Of a DNA stretch of 64,000 bases, positions 36,673 to 49,540 are shown in pieces. A program made the translations under genes and the position numbers. Source of the stretch: Penicillium oxalicum (Eukaryota > Ascomycota > Eurotiomycetes > Eurotiales > Aspergillaceae). The stretch is taken from NCBI RefSeq assembly GCF_001723175.1, contig NC_064656.1, forward strand, positions 806,001 to 870,000, in the 5' to 3' direction. Every line of letters starts with the position of its first letter. The first letter of the stretch is position 1. A model generated the notes under the pieces. It ran no database searches. It saw only the letters and a program-made list of their open reading frames with translations, and was not told the DNA's origin.

Positions 36673-38804
36673 ATGGATCCATCTGGGGCTCTCCGTCCCC
36701 TCGACGAAGCTTTACTCCGGGGGCCTCAATTGCCATTGCGTATCGCTCCTTTACGGGAGCCTGTCTCTTCGCGGGCTCTCGGTGCGCCATCGCCTCTAGA
36801 GCCAACCGCCATCGCTGCCAGGGACCCCAGTATTCTCCCCCAGAAGGCGTCCACGAGCGGAGCAGGCAATCTCGCCTCCAACCCCCAGACAGATCTCCCG
36901 ACGGTGAAGGAGTGCCTTCACGCGGCACGAACTAAACATGCCGAGCCCTCGTCGACGGATCTTCAATCCAATGTGGAATCACCACCCAAACCCATTCTTC
37001 CGGCCTTTGTAAATCTGCGCGCTCTAGAACGCTTCCCATTTTCGTCGTCCTTTGACGATGATGCTCTTCATGGAACACGCAAGCGTCGGCGTATAGATCT
37101 ACAGCCCGAGTCCTTTAGCGAACACCTTCAGTTACCCATCCCTCAAGCTGCTCACAAAGAGCAAAGACCACCGCCGTTTGGCCCCTTCGCCATTCTCAAC
37201 GGATTGAACGAGCCACCACCCAACGCGGCCTTGCTGCCGCCGATCGAAGCTGCCTCTTCTATCTCCCAGCTACTGAACAAGCCCTCACGGCGTGCGGGCG
37301 CTGCTGCCGGTGACACCGCCAACCTAGCGTCTACCAACCCGACGCCTGATCCGCACCCGGAAGGTCAGCCGCCTGTAGAAAGACCCGATGTCAGAGCTGG
37401 TGAACTTTCTGGTGCAGGTCTTGTCGACAGTAATTACCAGCTTGACCATCACGGTCACGAGAAAGCGCAACGTGCACAGCCTGAACGCGACAACGGTGGC
37501 TCAGAAGATACCAGGCTCAATCATGGCGCAATCTGTCAGGCCGAAAGCGCGCCTATGCCTCAAGGCGCTCCCAATGAGGTCGAGGAGCCGTTATCTCCAA
37601 AGACTCGAGGACGTTCGCGGAAAAATCTGCGAAAATGGACCGAGGAAGAAACAGACGCCCTCCTTCGGGGTGTGATCAAATGCGGAATTGGCAATTGGAC
37701 CGCAATTCTCGCTCAGCCCGAGCTCAAGTTCAACAAGCGGACAGCCTCAAATTTGAAAGACAGGTATGCCTACTCTTTGTTCTTGGCCCGTGGGGGTTTT
37801 CCGTTAATTGTGAACCAAGATTCCGAGTGTGTTGCCCATGGGCGTATCGGTGAGTTTTGCCCGGTCAAGACTATTACCAAGCCATGTCGACTGACAATGG
37901 ATTCAGCGCGTCTGACCCCAATGAAGCCATAAAGCTGTTGCGAGACCAGCTCGCAAACTCATTGCTCAAAGCTCAAGCAGACAATTCCGTGAGCAAACCC
38001 GGCAGTATTCAATTGCCCACGCCGTCGACTTTCCCGGCCGGAGCCGAGCTAGGGTCCAGCCATGGAAGTACTCCCGGTAGTGCACATACTTCCTCCTCAG
38101 GGTCGAGCATGTCTGTCAGCACCCCTGACACAGACCATGGCAGTCTTTTGACTCCACCGCAGAGGGTCTCCCCAGGCTGGACTTCCTCCGTTGCCTCGGA
38201 TCAGTCTCAATCCACCCTGGCGTCTCTAGGGCTTCCAGAAGCCCACGTTGCCACAAAGGTCAAACGACGCTCTCGTCGTCCATTCACCCCCGCTGAGGAT
38301 GACGCTTTGCTCAAAGGCTACGCCATTCATGGCTTTCAATGGACGTTGATTCAACAGGACCGGCGGTTCAATCTTAGTCATCGCAGAGCCACCGATTTAC
38401 GTGATCGTTTTCGAACCAAGTTTCCCCGTGTATATCGCGAAGGAGGCTCTGTCAGCGGCAACACCTCCAATCTCCAGTCCCGGGACGAAGCTAAATCCGC
38501 AAGTACTTCCGGCGTCGCGCCGCAGAATCGGGGACTGATCGATGCGCCCGTCGTGTCGAAGACTCCCCCGTTCGGGCATGGCCAACCAAAGACCCCTCAT
38601 CAGCAACAATCCGGGTTTCCGAACGCCAGCGCTGCACACTTGGAGGCGGCACTTCTGCCTCCGCCTTCGAACTACTTTGAGCAACCTTCCACTGGGGCGT
38701 CAGGAAATCTCAGCGTTCCACCGGATGAGAACCTCGCGGCAGGAACGTCCTCTTCGTGGGAAGATAATACACTAGCGCCTATGATCTGGGATGATCTCAA
38801 CTGA
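36673..38804 (+). CDS. double Myb/SANT telobox-like DNA-binding protein
   Basis: Exons 36673-37763, 37820-37849 (30 bases only) and 37907-38804, giving 672 residues. Two Myb-type domains: residues about 320-375 (RKWTEEETDALLRGVIKCGI, W-based helices, third helix SNLKDRFRVCCP) and about 495-555 (RPFTPAEDDALLKGYAIHGF, third helix TDLRDRFRTKFP). The (V/T)DLKDRFR-like third helix is the telobox form that in Tbf1, Taz1, Teb1 and Tay1 reads TTAGGG repeats. Two separated telobox domains in one chain recall Teb1 and Tay1. The long N-terminus is Pro/Ser-rich with a KRRRID nuclear signal near 137-142. It likely acts as a nuclear transcription or telomere-repeat binding factor; the exact orthologue is uncertain. 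The 30-base exon is needed to complete the first recognition helix. Confidence 0.8.
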
Positions 38805-39706
38805 ACCTCTGGTATCCTACCAGCCCCCCCCCCCCCCCCCCCACAAAAGAAAGAAAGAAAAAAAGAAAATTTCCCTCTATCTCGTTCGGATTTCTGTGTT
38901 CAAGCTTTGCCCGGCGTGTTCATTTCATGTCTCCTCCTATCTTCATCCTGATTTGTTCCTTGTGTCTGTCAAAATCTTCTTTTTTATGTGCTTTTTCTTT
39001 TCCCTTGCTTGTGTCCCTTTGCGTGTGTTTTTCAACTCCTCGATATCCCGCAGTATACGATGGCTCTCCTTTTAGATCGCACAATCCAAAAAAAAGTTCT
39101 TGTTGCAATGACCCGAGAAATTAAACGAAACGGTGCTTCACCGAGCGAAGTTGTAACAGTCGGTTTATTTGCAATGTATTAGGTACTATCCATGGATGCT
39201 ATTTTATGGGTCAGGCGAATCAAACGTGCGAAATCGCATTCCGCAAAATGAAATTTTCTAAAACGGGTCCTAGTCTTAGCTCTTCAGGCCTAGCAGATCC
39301 AGTTGATTGGAATATTTTCTTCACTGGATTTGTGCATGGCCAACCGAGGGGACGCGCCTTGAGTTTCATGACAGCGGTTCAGAGAAACAAAGTGGTCAGA
39401 TTCAAGTCAGGCACAGCGCAAGGTCATTTACGAAGACCATCAATTAGAGACAAGGCATGCACAACCCCATAGTATACACTTGTTTCACTCCGCAGAGATT
39501 TCAAAGAACATGTCGAAATGAGGTGGAAACCAAAGAATGTCTTCGCTATGTAAGGGCAGGAAGAAGCACCTCGCTCAAGTTGCAAGGAGGAAGGGGCCAA
39601 AAAAGAAGATGAAAAAAAGTTTTAAAAGAAAAGAGACGTAGGGGCATCACATGAGGGACAGAGAATGATAAAAGTGAAGCGATACAACATGACAATATGT
39701 AGTAGA
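38805..39706. other. intergenic, convergent 3' regions with C19 tract
   Basis: About 900 bases between the double-Myb gene and snx3. It begins with a C19 run (38824-38842) and pyrimidine-rich sequence, probably 3' untranslated. No gene supported. Confidence 0.6.
38824..38842 (+). repeat. C19 homopolymer just after the double-Myb stop codon
   Basis: Nineteen C in a row, about 20 bases downstream of the stop, then a purine (A/G) tract. Second long C run in the window. Confidence 0.85.
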
Positions 39707-40425
39707 TTACCACGCATTGCGGTCCCAGTTCGGATCTGTCGAGCCGATATTACAATTAGTATGCCTGTGACAAGAAGAATTCCGGGGAAGGGTTTGTCCT
39801 CGGTTGAAATAGTTGAAGTCAATGCACGAACCCTGTATGAAGCTGGCCAACACCTTGCTTCCTGTCTGCAAGAGCGGGTGTCCCGCTACGATCTGCAGGA
39901 AGCGCTGAAGCCCCTCTCGCCGATGCTCAATGACGTCGTCGCTGAATCGGTTGGTGAAGACTTTACCCGGCAGCGGCGGAATGGTCACACGTGTGCTCTC
40001 CCGCTCGAGAATATCGCGGAAGTACTCGAAATCAGAGTATCGCCGGCGCACAACAGAGTGCTTCAATTTGAAGGCGGGGATGTTGGTGCGGCAGACAATC
40101 TCGTAGGAGGTGTACATGTTTCGCGAAGTTCCATGGGTTTGAGGATTGCGCACCTGAGAGGTAGGGTTAGCAATTGGGTAATGCGCCGGTGAGACCTGGG
40201 GGATGAAATTGCGGCAAAGTCTCCAAGATCTCCGGAGGGAATTGAGAGGGAGAGAAAGAGAGGCTGTCGTCGCTGCGCTTGGAGATTCCCTCCAAAGTCA
40301 AATCGACAGAACGGGAGAAAAGCGCCTGTAGCATCCAAACAACGTACCTCAATTTCCAGGAAATTCTCTGGTGGGCCGTAGATTTCCTCAAAGGTCTGCT
40401 GGCGTGACTCGGGGACGGACTGCAT
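39707..40425 (-). CDS. snx3: Sorting nexin-3 (Snx3/Grd19)
   Basis: Exons 40348-40425, 39832-40153 and 39707-39735, giving 142 residues, the usual size of filamentous fungal Snx3. It is essentially one PX domain, which binds PI3P on early endosomes and recruits cargo to retromer for return to the Golgi. Seen: [20 protein letters not shown] at the start, [19 protein letters not shown], the lipid-binding [14 protein letters not shown] (from residue 62), the proline loop [18 protein letters not shown], and [20 protein letters not shown]. The last exon encodes only DPNWDRNAW. All key PX residues (Arg, Tyr, Lys, second Arg) are present. Confidence 0.95.
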
Positions 40426-41872
40426 GATGGGCGGGGAGGGGTGGATTTCAAGATTCTGAGGATCGAGCCTAGCTGATAGGGACTACCAGAATTCGCGACC
40501 AGGATATTACTGAGAGAACGAGAGCAAAAAGATCGAGTCTCCAGCCTGTGGAATCTGCAGCCCGTTTTGAATAATCTCCGCACCGCAGCGTCAAAGAAGC
40601 GGAGGAGCGGGGGGGTCCTCGTGGGATGTTTGCTCAATGGCGATGACGAAGAAGGGAAAATAGTTGATCCGAATAGCTTGGCCTGCGTTATCAATCATGC
40701 GGATTGTGGGTCCACCACAGCCGGTCGTGATCGGCGCTGTCAGTAAGTATTGTTTAGAAAAATAAAGGAGAAGAAGAACTACGATCAGACTACCACCGTG
40801 ATTTTAACTTGAGCAAGAGTGCTACTGATACGCGATGTCTCTCAGAAAAAATTGAAAATTCTCCAGAAATAGAGGTCTGTAGAAGCTTGTACCCATCCGT
40901 GTTCCGATGAGAATCTGCTCTCAAATATGTCGTGAAATCTGGCGTTCAATTACAATTTTCTTTTATTGAGAAACTTCATGTAAGATGAATTTCGTTTTTT
41001 AAAGTCGCTATGCTCAATTTGATGTATTGTCATTCAGGTTCAGCGACCACTGGGATGCCACGGAGTTCTGGTTAAAGATGGCGTCCGCTCGATAGTTTAC
41101 GGCCAATATTTAATCACGTCCAAGGGCATACGTACCTACCTGGACAGAAACATCCGGTCTGAGAGGCCGACGGAGTTATCGAAGATAATTCAGATCCTAT
41201 CTGATCTGAAACAGTAGGGTCTAGCTCAATGTTCAGGATAGGTACCTATAGATACACGAGCTCATCAAATCAATAGCCATCCCAGAAGATACAAGCGAGC
41301 TGAAGATTCCAAATGAGGAGAACCACCCATGGACTGTAACTTATGAGTCAATGCATCGTTTCAAGAGATTTCGATGTAGGAACTCGCCTAGAGAGCTTAT
41401 CTTCGAAAGGTGCTGGCGAACTGGCGAGAACATAGGCATACTTGCCATCATGTACTGTTGTGGAGAATTGTGGGGTTCCAACTCTGCATTCCAAGCTTAT
41501 TGCTTTGTAGAATAAAGACACCGAATCAGAGTGTATTGCATTGTTTGGACGTGGAGGATGCGGCTTCTGAGTCATGACTATCAATGATTGAATGGCTTGT
41601 ATGCACAGTGGCTGCTCAGCATGATATGATTCCCGCGATAATCGACCCGAAACGAACCTTGCGGTTCAAGCCCCGGACTAGCGCCCCCGCCCCCGGAGAT
41701 AAGTGGAGTTAAGTGTGGGATGACATACGCCCGGCGCTGACTGGACCAGACTGCGGCGGAACCAGCGGTGACTACGACTGCTATCGAGCCACCGATAAGC
41801 CACCCAGTCCTCCCCCATCTCCATCTCGCTCATAGAACCGACTCTCAGCCAAGACCTCTGATTAAATGACCC
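40426..41872. other. intergenic, divergent promoters of snx3 and the DCAF11-like gene
   Basis: About 1.45 kb. It has one TGAGTCA (near 41345) not next to an amino-acid gene. No coding region or RNA supported. Confidence 0.55.
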
Positions 41873-44308
41873 ATGGCTTCATCCGGACAGTCATCGCAAG
41901 ATCAGACCGATCGAGTCGAAGAGACTTCAATCTGGCATCCGGCCCAGGAATGGCCCGACGAGGCCAATGATACCACAGAGCCGGAGTACCAGCCCAGTCA
42001 ATCACGGTCCGGCGACGATGAGTGGGAAGATGAGACGGATGAAGAGGCTCACTTAACGGCCTCGGAATCCAACGAGATCGATATTGATAACGTACGGTTC
42101 AGCAATGTTCAGGGAAATACAATACATATAAATGTTGGTGGCATCCGGGTCGAGTTTAATACGGAGGATATCGAAGCGGACGAGAACGCAGGCGCCAATG
42201 ATGGAATTGTAGTCGGAGAAGATGGACAGACCAACCCCACAGTCGGTACGTGGAGATGACTGCCCTGCCCGATTTCTTTCCATGATCGAGCATGTTATGA
42301 GACACAAATTTGCTCACGGCGTTCAAATAGTTTCGAGATCTAGCATTCTCCAATTACTCGCCACGTCGGGTCTGGGTGATTTTTTTTGTGCCCAGGGCTG
42401 GTCACTAGGCCCGCAACAAGACATCATCGGCGAAGATGACGAGGATGAAGATGTTGGTTTTTTCAATAACCATATGATGAGGAGGGGCGGGAGACGAGGC
42501 AGGCCGAAATTTGAATGGCCAAAGGTACCCAGTGACAAGGGCACGCAATTGATGAATTCTGGCCATTTTGGTACGAATCCCTATTACGTGGATCGGATCA
42601 AAAAGCGCAAACAGGCCTTTGCATCTAATCTCATGTGGCGGGAGCTGGGTATTGGCTCGCATGGATTACGCATGAGAACGGACCAGTCAATCTTTCAGGT
42701 GAATGACTTCTGCCCCGATCACGCTTCAATTGCAAAAGCTGATAGTGAAAACTACATGCAGAATATGTTGCCTGGATCTCAGGCAGATAAGATCATCCAT
42801 TATGACTCACGGAGCTACTCTGGACAGTTTTCAGATGACGGAAACTTCTTCTTCTGCTGTGAGCAGGACTTCAAAGTCCGGATGTACGATACCTCGAATC
42901 CGTACGAATGGAAATACTACAAGACGGTTGAATATCCATTTGGTCAGTGGACGATTACAGACGCCTCACTCAGTCCCGACAATCGGTTTCTGGTGTACAG
43001 CTCGATTCGAAGTGCCGCCTATTTAGCACCCACAGACCCAGAGGATGACACGTATCCGAATATTCTGGACTTCTCAATTGCGCCGGGCCATACCCGCCAG
43101 CATGTTTCCGAAAGCTCGCGATCACGCTTCGGTGTATGTATATGGCTGCTTGGCCAAAGCTTGACTGGTTGAGAGACCGAAACAAAGCTAACTTGTCACG
43201 CGTGCTAGATCTGGTCACTCCGATTTTCAGGAGACGGCCGCGAGATCGTCGCGGGCACCTCGGATGATTCAGTGATCGTTTTCGATTTGGAGACACGAAC
43301 ACCCGTGCTGAGTCTGCAAGATCGACACCAACATCATGTCAATGCGGTGTGTTTTGGAGACACCTCATCTCCGCACATTCTTTACTCTGGATCCGACGAT
43401 ACAACGCTGCGTGTGTGGGATCGCCGATCGATGGCCGATGGGCGCGAAGCCGGTGTCTTCATGGGTCATACCGAGGGACTCACATACATCGACAGCAAGG
43501 GCGATGGTCGCTACGTGCTCTCAAACAGCAAGGATCAAACCATGAAGCTTTGGGACCTGCGAAAGATGATGTCGGCCTCCAAGGCCGACGAGATTAACAC
43601 ATATGCATACTCGACTGAATTCGACTATCGCTTTGAAGAGTTTCCGGAGTCTCATCGGGAAGCGCATCCGGACGATCGATCGATAGTCACCTTTCACGGT
43701 CACAGGGTTCTCAAAACGCTCATCCGCTGTCATTTCTCTCCGCCGGGCAGCACCAACTCGCGCTATGTCTACACGGGCAGCTCGGATGGCCAGGTATATG
43801 TGTATAACATGGATGCCACCCTGGCCGGTACTATTGACGTCCGGTCAGCCACCATGAACTCGCGCCCGCGTGGGCCAGAGACCCTCGCCAACGTGTGGGA
43901 CATGGGTGGAGACTCAACTTGGAGAACTTGTGTTCGCGATGCAAGTTGGCATCCCAATGTTCCAATGATAGCAGGTCAGTCGCACTAGTCACTCTTTGCA
44001 TGACTCCAAGGTGGAAGGAGTACACTAACATCTCCGTCCGCTATCCAGCGACTTCATGGAATGGATGGGGTCTGTCTACAGGAACTTGCACCGTCCACTC
44101 CTGGAATGACGGAGCCGATATTGACGAAGGTGATCCGCCGATCGGTCGGAATTTCGATCACAAATTGAGAGCGCTCCCTCGGTACAACAACTACCGGGCC
44201 AATGCTCCATCTGAAGGCGCGCAACAACGTACACGGCGACCTCTTCGCAGTCGGCCTGTAGCTCGGATGTACACCGACGACTCCGACGAGGAAACTAGTG
44301 AATGGTGA
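41873..44308 (+). CDS. WD40 protein of the DCAF11/WDR23/LEC14B family
   Basis: Exons 41873-42245, 42331-43133, 43209-43974 and 44049-44308, giving 733 residues. WD40 substrate receptors of this family bind DDB1 in Cul4 ubiquitin ligases; the animal member controls the Nrf2/SKN-1 factors. The first 150 residues are acidic and disordered. Then come SRSSILQLLATSGLGDFF, a basic RRGGRRGRPKF patch and the WD blades: SGQFSDDGNFFFCCEQDFKV, TITDASLSPDNRFLVYSSI, WSLRFSGDGREIVAGTSDDS, VNAVCFGDTS with SGSDDTTLRVWDRR, GDGRYVLSNSKDQTMKLWDL, YVYTGSSDGQVYVYN, and a last blade RDASWHPNVPMIAGATSWNG. VWDRR and LWDL carry the WDxR type signature of DDB1-binding receptors. The C-terminus ends in an acidic DDSDEETSEW. 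Confidence 0.9.
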
Positions 44309-44912
44309 TCACACAAGGTGTCTGGCTCCTTCCTGAAGGGCTTGAAGCTCCAGGTTTTGAAAAAGTGGTTTAGGGCAAGGTCTGGAGACCAGAAACTGAT
44401 GGTGTTTCCATCCGAATTACTCCTCCCTTCTCTTATTTACAAACAAGAACAATTTCCACCTGATGCGATGTTGCATCTCTCCGGGGCGATTTTTTCAAGG
44501 AAACGAAAAACAAACATATAATTGGTGGGCAAGTATTGATAACACTTCACCCTATTCGTACATAAACAAAATGGTATGTGGTATCTCAAGGGTAGCGACA
44601 AGAGGTTTGATGGTCGCGTCCCAGGTTTGAAGGGAAAAAAAGGTATAAAAATGCGCCAATGACTGGAAACTGTAAACTCCGCACACGTGGACATGGATCT
44701 CGACGCGGTGGCTCGGTTGATTTCCCTCAGAGGGACGGGGTGTGTGCTCTATTCCCGCCCAGCAAGCACAGGAGCCGAGTCGCCGTGTCAATGCATTGAA
44801 TTCGCCGAGTAGTTTCTTCATCGTCGCTCATTTGTAGTGATGATCGTCTCGTCAGACGATCTCTCACGTTGCATCATTTGAGGGTGGCCCGCATGGATAA
44901 GGAGGTCGTGAT
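44309..44912. other. intergenic, convergent 3' regions
   Basis: About 600 bases between the WD40 gene and sss1. Nothing supported. Confidence 0.6.
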
Positions 44913-45342
44913 TTATGCGCCACCGACCAGAACCTGGTTGACGGGGATGTGGACTGTTGGATGGTCGGATTAGCACCACGATAATATTTTAGACGATCAA
45001 ATAGCGCATTGCATTTCACTATCAGATACTTACTCAACTTGACAAAGTATCCAATGGCACCCTGAAATTCGATGTTAGCTGTGTCGAGGCTGTTTCGTGG
45101 TGGTGATTGGTGACGAGGCGTCAGTGCAATGGAGAAAGCACTTACCATGACCAAGAAGCCCATACCAACGGCCTGGCTGATCTTGATGAACTCGCGCTTG
45201 TCGGCTGTAGCACAAGTTAGAATCTGGAACATGGGCCACGGGGGTGATCGACATTACGCTTAGTGCAACGGCGGATGAAGAGAGTTCCCTCCCGGACAAA
45301 GTCCTTGGGAATATCAGCGAGTTCTTGGAAAGTCTCAGACAT
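44913..45342 (-). CDS. sss1: Sec61 translocon gamma subunit
   Basis: Exons 45258-45342, 45146-45204, 45034-45061 and 44913-44953, giving 70 residues. It is the tail-anchored gamma subunit (SecE/Sss1) that clamps the Sec61 channel in the ER membrane for protein translocation. The cytosolic part reads MSETFQELADIPKDFVREGT and FIRRCTKPDKREFIKISQAV, and the membrane helix GMGFLVMGAIGYFVKLIHIP follows. The ending is VNQVLVGGA. Size and motifs match the family closely. The four small exons (28 to 85 bases) were all needed to keep frame. Confidence 0.96.
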
Positions 45343-46208
45343 TGTGAAAATGTGGTGTGAGAGAGATGGAGCGAAGAGAGTTGAGAAGAGGAAAGAGGGG
45401 GAGAATTCTGGGGGAATTTCGGGATCGAGGAGAGCAGCTCGGAGCGGAAGGTTGGCGTGGCCTTTCTGGGGATGCGAGTGACCCCGGGACCCGGAGAGAC
45501 TTTGATCCTGAGCGGAGCTTAGCAGCTCTAGTCGCGCCTCGCCGCATCCTTCTCCCATCCACCATCCCAACTGCCCTTCAACTGCACCTCGCCCGTCAGC
45601 ATCGGGTTCTGTCAGAAGGAATTGTGTGTGTGAAAAGATATTGGAACTCTCTTCATCAGTGTGGACAGCAGATCACCAGCTTGTGTGCTCTGCCCGCTAC
45701 CGTTGCCGCTGCCTGTCTGTGGCAGACGCGCTCTTCTCTTTCTTCCTGTACCGGAACGTTCTGATCTTATCAAGTGGAATCGGCCTGTGCGTGCCTCCGC
45801 AGCCGGCTCTTTTGTTCTTTTATAGTCGCTGGGGACGATTGTTGACCCTGAATTGTACGTATCACGATGTTTCTCGTTCGTGTGATCTATGACCCATCAG
45901 CGCATTTTTCCTCTCTTTTTCCAACAATTCTTCCACAAGATCGTTTACTGGCGGGCTAGAGATCGGTCATAATAACTCTCTGTTCATGAGTGCCGCACCC
46001 GTGGGCCGAAAGGTATCTTCCTTTGCGCTAATCCATCACTTGTATACACAGACCTGTGCTCTCCTTGAATCCCACCCAGTCAATCGCTGCCAACGTCACG
46101 ACGGGCCTCGTGTACTATCCCATTCCTAACTCCTAAGAACAATCAAGTCATTCAGACCCTTTTTTCTGCTGCAGATCGTGGTCGCTGACACGAACAAGAC
46201 CCTCCACC
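45343..46208. promoter_or_regulatory. divergent promoter region of sss1 and the CPSF6-like gene
   Basis: 866 bases between two start codons on opposite strands. The part near sss1 is a purine/pyrimidine-biased stretch. No specific site could be assigned. Confidence 0.4.
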
Positions 46209-47608
46209 ATGGCGACCGAGGATGATAACTTTGACATTGACATCTATGGGGACGGCGGAGGCTTCAACGGCAACGATCCTGGTGACTCAAAACATGCCGG
46301 AGATGACCTTGACATTGATATTGGGGAACCAGAAGCACAGGCAAAGCCCACCGCGAACAATGCCCAACAATCATCTTCAACAACAACCCCCCAGAATCCG
46401 CCTTCCCACCCCACTCCTTCTTCACACGAATCCCGTGCCACGCATCCCTCACAGACCGCACCGCCTACCAACGGGGACCATTCCATGTCTCATGACCAGC
46501 GCCCCACGCCAGAGGGTTCCAGTGCGCCTCACGGTGTCAAACGCAAGGATTATGAGGATGGACCCTCTGATCCCGACGCCACCTCTGCCCTGATGATCTC
46601 GGACCTATTCTGGTGGACAACCGATGATGATATCCGTGGCTGGGTCAACAAAGCATCCGCGGAGCACGATCTCAAAGATTTGACTTTCAGTGAGCACAAG
46701 GTCAATGGCAAGAGTAAAGGGTGAGTCTTGAGTCCCTCCTCCTGTGGGCCAGCATGACTCCGATGGCTAACGAGGGCTTTTCTTGTCGAATCACAGGCAA
46801 GTCTATGTTGAGTTCACCACGGTACAAGCTGCGCGGGCCACCAAGAATTACCTGGACAATGCTACCGACCGTAAGCACAATGTTCAGTACTGCAGTGCTC
46901 AATTCAACCCCTTCAAAACCCTCCCCAAGGATGCTCCTATGCGCAAAGATGCCTCACGAGGTGGTGGGTTCAACTCCGGGGGCAATCAGAATTTTGCTGG
47001 CCCTGCCGGCGGCAACAATATGCACCCTGGTGGCTTCCGCGGCCGGGGCGGATACAATAACCGGGGGATGGGCAACATGGGCGGCTATCATAACCGCAAT
47101 AACTTCAATAACATGGGTGGATTCCAGGGTGGTGCTGCACCGGCAGCTGGCGGCATGATGGGTGGTTTTCAAGGCAACCCTATGGGTGGCATGCAGAACT
47201 ATGGCTTCAACAACCGTGGTGGCATGATGAATAACATGCGTGGCGGTCCCGGTGGTATGCGTGGGGGTCGAGGTGGAGGTATGGCTGGACCCGGCATGAT
47301 GATGCCGGGGATGAATCCTATGGGTGGTATGGGTATGAATCCGATGGCGGGTGGCATGAATCCCATGATGGGCAATATGGGTGCCAATATGGGGAACAAC
47401 ATGGGCATGCAGGGTGAGTGACTACCACTATTCCAGTGGATCATGATGGCTCGCCATCGTCCATTATCCAGGTGAAGCGCCACTGACACGGTCGATGGCA
47501 GGTTTCCAAGGTCCCAACCCGGGATTCAATCAGAATTTCTTCGGGGGCAATCCTGGGGGAGATGGTAACTGGAACCCTCACGGCGCAAAACGCAGCCGCC
47601 AGGAATAA
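46209..47608 (+). CDS. CPSF6/CFIm68-like RRM protein with Gly/Met/Asn-rich tail
   Basis: Exons 46209-46720, 46797-47413 and 47502-47608, giving 411 residues. An acidic N-terminus with repeated DIDI(Y/G) is followed by a low-complexity S/T/P stretch and one RRM (about 127-205): SALMISDLFWWTTDDDIRGW, SEHKVNGKSKGQVYVEF, and NVQYCSAQFNPFKTLPKD. The L(F/T)WWTTD(D/E)D opening and NGKSKG are characteristic of CPSF6/7, the large subunit of cleavage factor I that sets poly(A) site choice in the nucleus. The rest is Gly, Met and Asn-rich with RGG-type repeats (FRGRGGY, MRGGRGGG) and ends GAKRSRQE. In fungi without a full CFIm the role may differ; another RGG splicing factor is possible. Confidence 0.82.
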
Positions 47609-49540
47609 ACCCCTAACTTCTTTTCCTCAACTCGCTCGCACGCCGCCTACGATTACGGTTCGACGGGGGTTCTCGATTCTCAAGACCGGCGACGTAGAGA
47701 CCCTCGTCCTTGCCTTTTTTTTTTTCTTTTTCGAGGTTCAAGTCGTCTCTTCTTGCCCTCGCGCTGCCCAGCTACCTACCAGGCTCAAGTTTTCCCTGGA
47801 ACAAGAGCAGGAGATATAGCTGGCGCAGAGATCACATTGACTTTATAAGGGAATTACATTCAGTTGGTATCGGATTGGACGGACCCGGTTCTTTTTTTTT
47901 AACCTTTTTTCTATCTATACCTATTTCTCTTCTCACCTTTGGCTGCTTCTAGACGTAATCGGGAAAATCTTTTACCTTGAACTCGTCATTTGTGCGATAG
48001 GGTCTGTTGCTCGAATATGGAGGCCATCAATGTCCTTATTCCTTATTCCTTTTGTGACAACATAAATGGGCGAGGCTACTACAGTACCAACATTGGCTGT
48101 GGTTTAGGTATTTTGGGAGGCGTTAGGTTCTAGGGGTAGGGGGGGGTCGCATATCTTGGAACGTGTCGCATAATGATAATTTATATCTTGATAATGCCAA
48201 GCTGGGTTCATGACAGGAGCACCTGCCATGCAGAAACTTCGAAGTGTGCCTTGAAATAGGGTAGACGATTGATCCGGTTTGGCTACCTGTACGGACCGCA
48301 GTATGACGAGAGTTAGCACGTGTAGAGGACCCACGTCCGACTGCCTGGATACGTCCATCTTGATGTTCAAAGGGGCGACACCAAGTAGCAGGTAAATTTA
48401 GTAGCATCAGAGGTAGATCAGTAAATCTCCGTAGGTCTTTTCAGTCCTCTGCTACCGTCCATGAGTCCTCGGAGGTCGGTGGTGACACATCGATCAGGCC
48501 ATATCCGGTCATACCACCGTGACAAGACCCGCGCGACGTTACGTCCACTGCGGAGATACCGTAGTACATCAATGTCCGCTTCAGCGATATGATTGATTTG
48601 GATGTATATTAGGTTGTTTGGCCGGATAGTATCAGGCTGTCAAGAATGTGCTGATCAAGGCTGACAGAGGAATACAAGTCATAGTCCTACTAGTTCTAGG
48701 TAGCAAAAAAAAAAAAACAAGAGAAACGAAACGACACGAAAAACAACGAAGAAAAAGGTCTCTGAAGAGCACCTGATCTGATCTAAACACCTATGACTGT
48801 GAGGCTTGCAATTTGAAAATTGGAGACTAAAGTCGGTCTAAAAAAGGACTGGCTCTTTATGGGTACATATTAGAAGCGATTTACCTACTAGATTGATGAG
48901 ATGAAAGGCCCGTAGCCTATGCGGAATAGCGGTGTGGCTTGTAACATCTGGATGGAAAAGCCTCGAGACTGGCTAAAAGACCCTAGCTAGGTCCGCAAGT
49001 CCACACTTGTATGGCACGACATGCACGATGCACAAGGCAGGAAGATCATGAAATGCCAATTTTGTGTCGCATATTATCCTGTAATTTTTGCCTCGGTCGG
49101 TGCAGTGACACTATCCGAGAATGCTGTTTGCAGTGGGAGAGTTTGATGTATATTCTGCCGTGCTTGTTCGAATCAAGGTGTATATACTTAGATACGTGGT
49201 CAAGTCAGTCAATCTCGTCAAACCCTGACTACTCTTCCTACTAAATCAAAGGACAAGTACAAGTTCAATGGCTGTCGAGAGAGGACTCGAGCACCACCGG
49301 CACTCAGGGTCGTGGTATGGATCACACGCCCCGCATCCGAACTCCCAATATAAAGACTCGAGGACGGGCATTGCAACCTCCTTTGATCTCCTTTCTCTCA
49401 ACACAACCTCCCGCCTGTCTCCTCGTATATCACACATATACACACACACTCTCTCTCTTCAAAATAATCCATAATCGCAGTTTGGGACACATCCCTCCCA
49501 CGCCCATTCCTCCACAGCACACCTTTTCACTCCGTCCAAC
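47609..49540. other. intergenic, 3' region of CPSF6-like gene and thioredoxin promoter
   Basis: About 1.9 kb. It opens with T-rich 3' sequence and ends with a CA/CT-rich leader just before the thioredoxin ATG. A12 run near 48705. No gene supported. Confidence 0.55.

Noticed and set aside
41660..41685. GGTTCAAGCCCC on the plus strand, tRNA-like
   Set aside because: No cloverleaf could be folded around it and no A box found.
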